A DNA stretch of 64,000 nt from positions 2,402,036-2,466,035 of the forward strand of contig NC_019683.1 of the NCBI RefSeq assembly GCF_000316605.1, written 5' to 3'. Below are positions 1-8,134 of the stretch, one piece after another. Every line of letters begins with the position of its first letter. The first letter of the stretch is position 1. Source of the DNA: [Leptolyngbya] sp. PCC 7376 (lineage in GTDB: Bacteria; Cyanobacteriota; Cyanobacteriia; Cyanobacteriales; MRBY01). A program made the translations under genes and the position numbers. The notes under the pieces were generated by a model. It did not search any database, was not told the DNA's origin, and worked only from the letters and a program-made list of their open reading frames with translations.

Positions 1-1670
1 TCTAAATAAGCTTGATACTGTCGAGCAAAATTGGGTTGAGTTTGTAGCCATCGCTTAATTTCTCGTAGATTTCCTTGAGCTAAAAGTTTCACATCTTCTT
101 CATTTAGTTCGGATGCCATCTTTCTCATTAAGATAAGAGGCTCAGCACTAATGACATCGCCTTCAGCCGAGATTAAAGCATTATGGAGAGAGTCTGTTTG
201 ATCACCACACCATTTTTCGGTTAAACGATGCAACAATCCATAAAAAATCATGGCAAAAAAGTCATTAATTAATGGTGCATCCCAATGAGCTAGCAAATTA
301 GTTTCAACAGATCGATAATAAGCAACTAATTCATCTACTCGCCAAAGGTTCATATTAGATGGAGTAGTTTCAGTTTCTCTAAGTACTAAAGCCTCATTAA
401 CACGCTGATAATACTTTTTAATTCGTCGCTCCAGAGTTAAAAAATTAAGAATCAAACTAAAAATAACTTTTCGAGCTTGCCAATCTTCTCGCCAATTTTT
501 CGGCTGTGTTGAGGCTTGAATTTCAGCAATAATATCTTCAGGTAATTCTTCTTTAACTCCCATCATTTGCTCCATAAAATGAGCATTTATTTTCGCAGCT
601 GGGAGCATTGCTAATATTCGATACCAATTCAGCAAATTATAATAAATTCTGCCTTGAATAAAGCCAATCATATTGCGAAAGATCGCTTGATTTTGCAATA
701 CTTGCGGTTTTGACACACCCATAAATCGACAAAACTGTTGATAAACTTTGGTATAGGCTTTACGCGCAAAAGAAAACGTCAGTGGCGTCGTTACTCCGCT
801 ATAACTTTCAACAATGTTGCTGTTATCCCAAAGTTGAAAAACACCATCTGGGTCTGGCAAATCTTTTAATGTTGTAATCGGACGAGCCTGTAATAAATAA
901 AGCTTGTTATCGGCGATCGCCCACTCTATATCCTGCGGTTGCCCAAAATATCTCTCAACTTGTCGAACAAGCTCTGTAATTCGTAAAAGTTGCTCATCGC
1001 TTAGTATTGCGTCTTCTGCAGATCGTGAGGTGACTTGCCCAAATCGATTTACGGTATAGCTTTGTCCAGTCACTTCCCCAGACATGAGGCGATCGCCTAA
1101 GCCTTCCACTACATTAATGACAACATTACGCTGCCCGGAAATTGGATCTACACTAAACGCAACACCAGCTAATTCTGCTACGATCATCGGCTGAATTAAA
1201 ATAGCCATTGATTGAGACGATGACTGAATTTTTTGGGCTTTCTGATAGCTGGATACGGATTTATTTTGTGCTGATTTCCAAACTTCAATAACAGCATCTT
1301 CAATATTTTGAGAGCTGACATTTAAAAAGCTTTTAAATTGTCCGGCAAAAGAAAGTAGTTGTCCATCCTCGGAAGTTGCTGATGAACGAATAGCCACAAA
1401 TTTATTATTTGACTCAAGTTTATGAAAAGCTTTTTCTAGAAATAACTTGTCTTCTGCTCGCAGCTTGCATATCACACCATCCTTTTCTTTTTGAATGGTA
1501 GAGTTTATAGTGACTAGCTGTTTTAGTTCAATATCAAAACTAAGATCTGTTACGACAAATCCATTTGGCACAGAAAATCCAGCTTGTAATAATTGGGCGA
1601 TCGCCTTCGCTTTGCCACCAACTTCATTTTGATGCTCTTCAATATCCTGTAGCCAAATAATTTTTGTCAT
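1..1670 (-). CDS. PEP-synthase / pyruvate-phosphate-dikinase-like enzyme (partial, runs off left edge)
   Basis: This is the N-terminal part (about 556 codons) of a PEP-utilising enzyme, read from an ATG at 1670 with no stop before the window edge. The start VGGKAKAIAQLLQAGFSVPNGF, then VAIRSSATSEDG, QPMIVAELAGVAFSVDP and QDIEWAIADNKLYLLQARP are the hallmark blocks of the PPDK/PEP-synthase ATP-grasp domain, which transfers phosphate from ATP. The region after about residue 270 (AFRNMIGF-type, mostly helical) matches the less conserved middle of the 'PEP synthase-like' proteins found in secondary metabolism rather than true PpsA. The phospho-histidine and PEP-binding domains would lie outside the window. 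It is the last visible gene of the operon starting at 5427, 55 bp after the UbiA gene. Family assignment is firm; the substrate is unknown. Confidence 0.85.
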   Translation of the reverse strand, partial: MTKIIWLQDIEEHQNEVGGKAKAIAQLLQAGFSVPNGFVVTDLSFDIELKQLVTINSTIQKEKDGVICKLRAEDKLFLEKAFHKLESNNKFVAIRSSATSEDGQLLSFAGQFKSFLNVSSQNIEDAVIEVWKSAQNKSVSSYQKAQKIQSSSQSMAILIQPMIVAELAGVAFSVDPISGQRNVVINVVEGLGDRLMSGEVTGQSYTVNRFGQVTSRSAEDAILSDEQLLRITELVRQVERYFGQPQDIEWAIADNKLYLLQARPITTLKDLPDPDGVFQLWDNSNIVESYSGVTTPLTFSFARKAYTKVYQQFCRFMGVSKPQVLQNQAIFRNMIGFIQGRIYYNLLNWYRILAMLPAAKINAHFMEQMMGVKEELPEDIIAEIQASTQPKNWREDWQARKVIFSLILNFLTLERRIKKYYQRVNEALVLRETETTPSNMNLWRVDELVAYYRSVETNLLAHWDAPLINDFFAMIFYGLLHRLTEKWCGDQTDSLHNALISAEGDVISAEPLILMRKMASELNEEDVKLLAQGNLREIKRWLQTQPNFARQYQAYL

Positions 1671-1725
1671 TTTCAGAGCTGCTCTTGTATATAGTATTAA
1701 AGCTTTTTATGGATTTAGTTTCAGG

Positions 1726-2664
1726 TCATGACGATAGCCATAAAGGTAATAATCCCAAACTAAAATAAAGAACGATTGTCCAAATACCAGACATACGATC
1801 GATCCATTTTGCAGATTTGCGATCAAGTTTTTTTATAAACCACCAACTAATTGAAATTGTAGGACTTAAGCAAACACATAAAGCAATTGATAATTGCCAA
1901 CCAAATCCAATCTGAGTAGCAGTCCAAATTGCAGTAACTGTGGTCAAAAATATTGATATTAACCAAACAAGAGCAGCGTTTTTTGGTTGCCAAATAGAAC
2001 TATAGGTTTCTACTCCTACACGCTCGTCTTGGGGAGCACGAATTTTTCGACCGATCTCAATCACGATGCCATTGAAAAAACACGTAAGACAGAAGAGCAA
2101 GTAAATCGTTTTAAAAGAGCCACTACAAACTAAACAAAATAATGCCATTAGCGGCAAAATCATCATGTGAGAAATCATATAGAGGCTCAGATTAGCTTTT
2201 AGCCAATTGCGTACACCAAATTCGGCACACATTAGAGCAAAATATCCCCAGACCAATCCTAGAAATAGTAGTAGTGGAGGATTAAATAAGTAAGTAGTAA
2301 TAAATTGAATAATCCCAGTAAATAAGCCCACATAGCCAAGTTCTTGACGGGAAACTAATCCTCTTGGGATTGCTCTTTCAGGGCGATATCGGCAATCATC
2401 TTCATAGTCTTTAAATTCGTCAGCGATACGCATCTGAAAAAACAGACAAAATATGACAATAAAGGCGACAGCCCAAGCAATCCCAAAGCTACTTGTTTCT
2501 ACTCCTAATAGTTTTGGATAGCTCACAGCCGAGCCACTAAAAATAGCAATCAAAAAGCCATACTTAAAAATAGGAAATCTTTCTTTTTGATAAATCCACC
2601 AACGATTTTCTAGTAGCGAGCTCTTACCATGGGCGATCGCCTCAAACATAGATTGATGTCCCAC
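1726..2664 (-). CDS. UbiA-family prenyltransferase
   Basis: An integral membrane protein of about nine predicted helices. It carries the first Asp-rich prenyl-diphosphate/Mg2+ motif as RIADEFKDYEDD (D82, D86, D89, D90), followed by RPERAIPRGLVSRQEL, which is typical of the UbiA superfamily. The second acidic site appears as GRKIRAPQDERVGVETYS (around D213). UbiA enzymes attach isoprenoid chains to acceptors such as quinone rings, chlorophyllide or, in CrtEb-type lycopene elongases, carotenoids. The acceptor cannot be read from sequence. The reading frame opens with GTG at 2664; an in-frame ATG at 2649 is the alternative start. It sits between a small membrane protein (11 bp upstream) and the PEP-synthase-like gene. 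Family confident, reaction unknown. Confidence 0.8.
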   Translation of the reverse strand: MGHQSMFEAIAHGKSSLLENRWWIYQKERFPIFKYGFLIAIFSGSAVSYPKLLGVETSSFGIAWAVAFIVIFCLFFQMRIADEFKDYEDDCRYRPERAIPRGLVSRQELGYVGLFTGIIQFITTYLFNPPLLLFLGLVWGYFALMCAEFGVRNWLKANLSLYMISHMMILPLMALFCLVCSGSFKTIYLLFCLTCFFNGIVIEIGRKIRAPQDERVGVETYSSIWQPKNAALVWLISIFLTTVTAIWTATQIGFGWQLSIALCVCLSPTISISWWFIKKLDRKSAKWIDRMSGIWTIVLYFSLGLLPLWLSS

Positions 2665-2675
2665 TTACTAAAAAA

Positions 2676-3125
2676 CTATGGACTAGGTGCACCATTGACA
2701 TAAGCAAAAGCCAGTTCAATTTCTTTTTCGGTCCAGCCTGTTTGTTTGAGACGAGTCGTAATCTGTGTATCACTCGCGTTCCGTTTACGACTTTTTAAAA
2801 TATATTGGGCGATCGCCAAAACATCATTACTTACAACGGGAATTGGAGTAGTCTCATTAACAGGAGTATCAAAACTTCCAATGACTGGCTCTGGCAAAAA
2901 AGATTTACGTCGAATTGAATTAATCAAATACAGAATGCAAAAACCTACGAGCCAACTACAAGGAAACCAAATCAATCCTCCCAAACCCAAAGTACACACA
3001 AAAGAAGCAACAATTAATAGACCAGCACTAACAAAATCGCCAACAGCAATAGCAATACCGATATAAAGCACTACTGTTCCAACAAGCAGGCGATAGGTTT
3101 GGATTTCTGACTTTTTTTTACTCAT
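2676..3125 (-). CDS. Small membrane protein of unknown function with UBA-like C-terminal helices
   Basis: A 149-residue protein. Residues about 10-70 form two to three hydrophobic segments (a glycine- and valine-rich first half, then a WFPCSWLVGFCILYLI segment). A polar linker follows, then a C-terminal helical block, IAQYILKSRKRNASDTQI followed by L..TGWTEKEIELAF. This last pattern, a YI helix, a 'sdtqI' turn and GW..keIe.Af, resembles a small UBA/helix-turn-helix-like fold seen at the ends of other membrane proteins. I do not recognise a named family. It lies inside the radical SAM/UbiA operon with 54 bp to the upstream gene and 11 bp to the UbiA gene, so it is probably an accessory subunit of that pathway (inference). 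Confidence 0.7.
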   Translation of the reverse strand: MSKKKSEIQTYRLLVGTVVLYIGIAIAVGDFVSAGLLIVASFVCTLGLGGLIWFPCSWLVGFCILYLINSIRRKSFLPEPVIGSFDTPVNETTPIPVVSNDVLAIAQYILKSRKRNASDTQITTRLKQTGWTEKEIELAFAYVNGAPSP

Positions 3126-3179
3126 TTCAACTTCAGGTCTCCATCAAATGTCAACTTCCTGAATCCAATCAAAGCCTTT

Positions 3180-4220
3180 TTATAAACGATTATCAATCAC
3201 TGTTTCCCAATAACGAATAAAAGCAATAATCAATGCCATGTAGAGAGGAATAGCAACAGCCAACTCAATCGGTACATTTAAAGCTGCTAATTTAAAACCA
3301 ATATATTCATGGACGACATTATCAGCATAAATACGAAAATCATGATGAATTAGCCAAGCTTCTAAAGGAACAGCTAAACCACTCGTCAACCCAATTGCTA
3401 AGGCAAATCGTAAAGGAATCGGTTGATAGGCAAAATAACGACCAATCACAGCTGCGGCAATCCCAACAATTAGGATCCAGACTGTAATCATCAAAAAGCT
3501 CACATCATGAAAAATATATGACCAACTCGGAAATTTTTCATTAATCACCATCGGCTCAATCATCACTTCAAACAAGAAAATTGCGAGAAATGCTAAAAGA
3601 AAACTCCGCAGCCATTTTCGATGCTTTAATGGCACTAATGGCTCATCATCAATTAAGACAAAACTCCAATATTTATAAAAACTAACCACTAACCCCATAA
3701 ACACCGGAATATAGTAAATAGCTTCAATTGGCACACTAAAAAGCTTTATACCAGACAAAACAGATAAGGTTTCATCAGCGTAACCACGCACACCCATTTG
3801 TACGACTAAAATTTCTAAAGGAAATGCAATAAAGGTGAGAATGCCGAGGTAAATCGGGAAACGATAAATATCACGGAGATTTGGGAAAAAATTATCTGTT
3901 AAAATCACAACCGAGACAACCAAACTTGTCCAGCCGATGGTTAAAATCCAACTCACATCGCGGTAAACATAGGCCCATTTTCCCATGTGATAGTTGTACC
4001 ACATTGGCCCTGTAAATAGCTCAAAGATTAAAATTCCTACGCTCGCTAAAATAAATCGTAGCCAAATTTTTTCTTGAATTTTACTGAGAACAAAGAAACT
4101 GGTGATCGCCGCGAGCCCAATAAAAATTTCAAACCCAATAATGCTAGCCGTTGGTGTTTTATCAAAATCACAATGGGCGAGATAAAAAAGAGGTTGGAAG
4201 AATAAATTTGTTGATAACAT
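3180..4220 (-). CDS. Duplicated polytopic membrane protein, each half lycopene-cyclase-domain-like
   Basis: A 346-residue protein, mostly transmembrane, built of two similar halves of roughly 150 residues. The first half has W-rich HMGKWAYVYRDVSWILTIGW, later FPLEILVVQMGVRGYADE and KLFSVPIEAIYYIPVFMG. The second has FPSWSYIFHDVSFLMITVW, VPLEAWLIHHDFRIYADN and KLAALNVPIELAVAIPLYMA. The conserved 'YAD ... G.KL ... VPIE ... IP..M' block recalls the PIE(E) helix of heterodimer-type lycopene cyclase domains (CrtYc/CrtYd and the fused CrtYcd). That homology is my inference from motif and topology, not certain. It is translated 19 bp after the radical SAM gene and precedes the UbiA gene by one small cistron, a context that fits isoprenoid or carotenoid modification. 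Confidence 0.6.
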   Translation of the reverse strand: MLSTNLFFQPLFYLAHCDFDKTPTASIIGFEIFIGLAAITSFFVLSKIQEKIWLRFILASVGILIFELFTGPMWYNYHMGKWAYVYRDVSWILTIGWTSLVVSVVILTDNFFPNLRDIYRFPIYLGILTFIAFPLEILVVQMGVRGYADETLSVLSGIKLFSVPIEAIYYIPVFMGLVVSFYKYWSFVLIDDEPLVPLKHRKWLRSFLLAFLAIFLFEVMIEPMVINEKFPSWSYIFHDVSFLMITVWILIVGIAAAVIGRYFAYQPIPLRFALAIGLTSGLAVPLEAWLIHHDFRIYADNVVHEYIGFKLAALNVPIELAVAIPLYMALIIAFIRYWETVIDNRL

Positions 4221-4239
4221 TGACTATTTTTCTCCCAAC

Positions 4240-5427
4240 TCAAGATCTTGTTAAAGGGCGAGACTCTTTATGACTACCACACACACTTTCAGTATTACGA
4301 TAGTCTTTATCTTTGATTTTGCAACCACCCCATTTAGCCTGACAAAAATCTGGTAACGTACTCAATCTTTGCCAAACTTTCCAAAGTGGTTCTTCGAGAA
4401 TATTGCCAAATTTGGCATGGTTAAAATCGCAGGACATCATGTCTCCATAAGGGGACATATAAAAGTAACTTGTTCCGCAAGCACAGCCTACACTCCGGTG
4501 ACTTGTTCCATACGAATAAAAGGTCACACCCGGATATTCATCGCGTTGATTATAATATTTTGCGGATTGGATCATCGCCTCAACCCAATCACCAGAGTCC
4601 ACTAAATCATCTCGTTGGTCATAGCGTCCTGTTGGCAAAGCATCGAAGATCAATATTTCATGAATACCTAATTTCTTACCTAATTCAATTAGCAATCGCC
4701 ACTCATCATTTGCATAAGCTTCTGGAGTAATTGTGCAGGATATTCCAACTGAGAAACCAAGCTCTTTCGCTTTTTTTAGACCCCGAATAGCTTGCTCAAA
4801 CAATCCTTCTTTGCCACGAAATCGGTCATGCTTTTCAAAGTTTGCTGCATCAAGACTGACATAAATACTATCAAGACCAGCCTTTTTCAGTTCCTTTACT
4901 CTTGCTTCTAAATACCAACCGTTTGTAAAGACAACAGTCGTAGATAAATCCTTATCCACAGACTGAATAATCTCTGGCAAATCGCTCCGCATTAATGGCT
5001 CACCACCAACAAAATTAATTACAGAAACTCCTAATTCCTGAGCATCTTGAATAAACTTTTGAGACTCTTGAAGAGATAAAATTGGGCGACCGGCTTCTTC
5101 CACTCCTTGGAAAAAACTACAGTGTTCGCAAGTAGCATTACAGACATCATTCACCGCAAAACTCATCATATTGGGGAGATTACGATTCTGGATTGTCTTA
5201 TATAGAGCACGAGAAATAAAATGTGCAGCGGGCTTACTAAATAAAGCAGGTGTTGATAATGAATAGACAGGATATCCGTCGCGGAAATGGATGATTTTAT
5301 CGTGATTTAAATAGATTTTGTAGAGAATTGAAACAAAGTCAACACTGCAATCAACAGCATGGGTCGCAAGAAACCATTTCAGGCGCAACGTTTTCCAAAA
5401 CGAAGTTTTTTTGGCAAGTAAAGTCAT
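4240..5427 (-). CDS. Radical SAM protein with SPASM-type C-terminal cysteine cluster
   Basis: A 395-residue enzyme. The radical SAM iron-sulfur motif is CNATCEHC (C96, C100, C103), GGEP follows at 141-144 for SAM binding, and the barrel continues with TNGWYLEARV and VSLDAANFEKHD. The C-terminal third has a second cysteine set (C315, C317, C333, C362, C369, C383) in the spacing of a SPASM/twitch domain holding auxiliary Fe-S clusters. Such enzymes modify peptides or, in HpnH-like members, isoprenoid lipids. Here there is no precursor peptide nearby, and the neighbours are membrane and prenyl-transfer enzymes. It is the first gene of the minus-strand operon; residues 1-90 are an N-terminal extension of unknown role. 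Family confident; substrate unknown. Confidence 0.85.
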   Translation of the reverse strand: MTLLAKKTSFWKTLRLKWFLATHAVDCSVDFVSILYKIYLNHDKIIHFRDGYPVYSLSTPALFSKPAAHFISRALYKTIQNRNLPNMMSFAVNDVCNATCEHCSFFQGVEEAGRPILSLQESQKFIQDAQELGVSVINFVGGEPLMRSDLPEIIQSVDKDLSTTVVFTNGWYLEARVKELKKAGLDSIYVSLDAANFEKHDRFRGKEGLFEQAIRGLKKAKELGFSVGISCTITPEAYANDEWRLLIELGKKLGIHEILIFDALPTGRYDQRDDLVDSGDWVEAMIQSAKYYNQRDEYPGVTFYSYGTSHRSVGCACGTSYFYMSPYGDMMSCDFNHAKFGNILEEPLWKVWQRLSTLPDFCQAKWGGCKIKDKDYRNTESVCGSHKESRPLTRS

Positions 5428-5816
5428 ATTTCTCTAGCCATGTCTCTGCATAGTTTCCATTTGGAGTTACGACAAATTAACTCGCAAAAATAAAAACTAA
5501 TGCTATTGAATAGCTGAATTCTAAATAATGATTTAGGAACATTGCCTTTCTTTTATTAGTTTGTTGACTTTGTTGATATTCTGCGGTTTATATTCACAGA
5601 AATCGATGAAATTTTGTGCGTTTTATTGAAAAAATATTTCGGACAACTCTTAAATAACAAAGTGTTTTTTTGTTCTAGGGGGCGATCGCCATAATATCCC
5701 CAGAAAGTCATCTTCCACATGGATTTGTTGCAAAGTCCAAAAGAAAATCCCCAAGCCCAATAAAATAAGACCAGTTTTGAGCCATTCTGTTACGGAACGG
5801 GGAGTAGAGGAAATTT
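5428..5816. other. Intergenic spacer between divergent operons
   Basis: This 389-bp stretch separates the minus-strand radical SAM operon from the plus-strand symporter gene and must hold both promoters. It is AT-rich on its left side and contains one HIP1 site near 5682. I see no convincing ORF, RNA gene or repeat in it. Confidence 0.6.
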
Positions 5817-7358
5817 ATGGGCACGCTCGATTGGCTAATCGTCGCGATTTATGGAGGTATTGTTATTGCCATTGGTCTCGCTGCAAGCCGCAAGCAAAGC
5901 AATACTGACGAATATTTTCGTGGGTCGCGGCAACTACCGTGGTGGGCGGTAGGCCTTTCGATTATTGCGACATCTTTCTCAGCAGCATCTCTCCTCGGCG
6001 GCCCAGGGCAAGGTTATAACCACGGTTTTCTTTGGCTCCAACTGCAATTGGGGGATCTGTTGGGTTATGGCTTAGTCATTGCGCTATTTTTGCCATTTTT
6101 TGTTGGGCTAAATTTGACGACGGCCTACGAATATCTCGAAAAACGTTTTGACGCGAAAACTCGATCCCTCGGCTCTTTTTGTTTTCTATTATTCGTAATT
6201 TCTCGACTCGGCGCACTACTCTATGGAGCCTCTCTTGTTGTTGCCACTGTCACCGGAATACCTCTGGCGATCGCCATCCTGATTGTAGGAATTGTGTCCA
6301 TCGCTTATACCGTCACCGGTGGAATTACCGCCGTTGTTTGGACGGATGTGTTGCAGTTCGGCATGATTTTTATCGGCATTGGCGCAGGGATCTGGGCAGC
6401 AATTCATGGTGTTGACGGTGGCTTTGGCGCGTTATGGCAGGCCGCAGGTGAAGGCGACAAACTTTCTGTAATTAATCTCTCTTGGGAACCCAAAAATATT
6501 TATTCTTTGCCCACAGCCCTCTTCGGCTACGGTATTTTTGCATTCGCAGTCGCAGGAACGAACCAACAATCTGTTCAGCGGTACGTTTCTTGTGCTGATG
6601 TCCCCTCCGCTCGCAACGCCATTTTAGTGGGATGGTTTTCTGGATTTATCGGCGTTGCCGCGACATTACTATTGGGGGTTTTGCTGTTCGGTTTCTACTC
6701 GTTAAATACAGGTTTACCCGAAGCCGTGACGGGGGACAAAATCTTACCTTTCTTCATCGTTAATCAAGTCCCGGCTGGCGCATCAGGCCTTTTAGTAGCA
6801 GCAATTTTTGCAGCGGCAATGTCATCTATCGACTCAGCCTTACATTCCGTCTCCACTTGTATGACGGTCGATTTTTATGATCGATATTTTGCAAAAAACA
6901 GTAAACTCGATTCCCTCACCGTCGCCAAACTTTTAATTGTTGTTTGGGGCATCCTCGGTATTCTCTCGGCGTTTTATGTCGCCTCCACCGAAGAAGATTT
7001 GCTGCCCTTCTTGGTAACCTACTCAGCCATTTTCTTGGGACCATTACTGGGAATCTTTTTGATGGGAGTTTTGTTACCTCGCATCAATGCAAATGGTGCA
7101 TTTTACGGCACGGTGGTCGCAGTCATCCTAATTGTGATCGGTACAGAAACAGAGGTGTTGAATAATCTCGGGATTTGGCGCTCGGCTTTAACGGTGCCCA
7201 CGGCGATTTTACTCGGTTACGGTATTTCTTTATTTGGTGGCATTCCGCCTCGGCGATCGCTTAAAGGTTTAACACTTTGGACAAAAGAGCCTGAGTTTAA
7301 ACCGATTGGTCGTCCGGGCCTCGGGGATGATGACGATGACGAGGAGTATGATTATTAG
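5817..7358 (+). CDS. Sodium:solute symporter (SSS family)
   Basis: A 513-residue transporter with about 13 hydrophobic helices. The opening (DWLIVAIYGGIVIAIGLAAS, then NTDEYFRGSRQLPWWAVG and SIIATSFSAASLLGGPGQGY) is the typical start of sodium/solute symporters of the PutP/SGLT superfamily, and GTNQQSVQRYVSC is the usual helix 6-7 signature. These proteins use the sodium gradient to import sugars, amino acids, vitamins or organic acids; the substrate cannot be predicted. The C terminus ends in an unusually acidic tail, GLGDDDDDEEYDY. The ATG at 5817 is preceded by AGAGGAAATTT, a reasonable ribosome binding site. It stands alone between the radical SAM operon and ndhN. Confidence 0.88.
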   Translation: MGTLDWLIVAIYGGIVIAIGLAASRKQSNTDEYFRGSRQLPWWAVGLSIIATSFSAASLLGGPGQGYNHGFLWLQLQLGDLLGYGLVIALFLPFFVGLNLTTAYEYLEKRFDAKTRSLGSFCFLLFVISRLGALLYGASLVVATVTGIPLAIAILIVGIVSIAYTVTGGITAVVWTDVLQFGMIFIGIGAGIWAAIHGVDGGFGALWQAAGEGDKLSVINLSWEPKNIYSLPTALFGYGIFAFAVAGTNQQSVQRYVSCADVPSARNAILVGWFSGFIGVAATLLLGVLLFGFYSLNTGLPEAVTGDKILPFFIVNQVPAGASGLLVAAIFAAAMSSIDSALHSVSTCMTVDFYDRYFAKNSKLDSLTVAKLLIVVWGILGILSAFYVASTEEDLLPFLVTYSAIFLGPLLGIFLMGVLLPRINANGAFYGTVVAVILIVIGTETEVLNNLGIWRSALTVPTAILLGYGISLFGGIPPRRSLKGLTLWTKEPEFKPIGRPGLGDDDDDEEYDY

Positions 7359-7501
7359 AACAATAAATGGCGAGTAATAGCCTGGGGCGATCGCCTACTC
7401 TCACGTGCTGAAAAATATCGTCTACAAATCATTAGTTTATCACTCGATGTAATCCGATATAATCTGCAAAGAAGCTTAACACCCGATTTTTGATAAACGA
7501 T

Positions 7502-7975
7502 ATGGCACTTTTGACCACTGGAAAAGGATTTGTTCGTGCGGTAGAGAAGTCCGGAGCAGTAGCAATCTATGCCCCTCTCGAAGGTGGTTATGAAGGTCGC
7601 TATGTGCGTCGTTTACGGTGCTCTGGCTACAAAGTCGTTAATCTCACAGCACGTGGTTTAGGCGATGTTGCCGCTTATCTCACCGACTATCATGGCGTTC
7701 GTCCTGCTCACTTAGGAAAAAAAGACATTGCTGGCAGCGGTGCAATGGTTGGTTTACGGGCTTATGTTCCCGGTATTGCCACCTACCAACTCGAAAATAT
7801 CCCCGCTAAAAGCAAAGGCATTATCCTCTGGATTATTGAAGGATATGTACTTTCCCGCCAAGAACAAGAATATTTAGTGACGCTCACACGCGAAAATCCC
7901 CAAATTAAAGTGGTAATCGAAATGGGCGGCGATCGCATCTTTAGCTTTAAGCCTCTTGCTGAGACCCTAGCTTAG
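7502..7975 (+). CDS. ndhN: NAD(P)H-quinone oxidoreductase subunit N (NdhN)
   Basis: NdhN is one of the oxygenic-photosynthesis-specific subunits of the thylakoid NDH-1 complex, which carries electrons from ferredoxin to plastoquinone in cyclic flow, respiration and CO2 uptake. The protein begins MALLTTGKGFVRAVEKSG and continues with PLEGGYEGRYVRRLR and GARGLGD-like segments, diagnostic of the family; the length of 157 residues is normal. I place the start at the ATG at 7502, since homologues begin at MAL; an in-frame TTG at 7490 is less likely. The TAG stop at 7973-7975 uses as its last base the first base of an IS5-type terminal repeat, so the extreme C terminus may have been altered by that insertion. 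Confidence 0.93.
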   Translation: MALLTTGKGFVRAVEKSGAVAIYAPLEGGYEGRYVRRLRCSGYKVVNLTARGLGDVAAYLTDYHGVRPAHLGKKDIAGSGAMVGLRAYVPGIATYQLENIPAKSKGIILWIIEGYVLSRQEQEYLVTLTRENPQIKVVIEMGGDRIFSFKPLAETLA

Positions 7976-8134
7976 AGGATGTCTGAAAAGAGTAGGTGTG
8001 TGTGAACAAGTTGGAGATGTAGTCTGAAAGAGTACTAAAATCCCTAACTCAAAAAAATGATTCTATCCTATCCAACAGACCTCACTGAGGAACAATGGTC
8101 TCTTCTAGAGCTTTTACTGCCCCCGCTAAACCCC
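7975..8134 (+). mobile_element. Left-end fragment of an IS5-family element
   Basis: The segment starts with the terminal repeat GAGGATGTCTGAAAAG, flanked on the left by TTA, the TNA-type target expected for IS1031-group IS5 elements. It contains the first codons of a transposase (ATG at 8057, SYPTDLTEEQWSLLELLLPP), which resembles the start of the complete element at 11546-12442. At 8135 the sequence switches abruptly to an ISAs1 end. The rest of the element is not found on the far side of the ISAs1 pair, so it appears to have been deleted. It is a dead remnant. Confidence 0.75.

Noticed and set aside
2746-3066. Plus-strand ORF of 106 codons
   Set aside because: It is antisense to the small membrane protein of the radical SAM operon and shows no coding pattern of its own.
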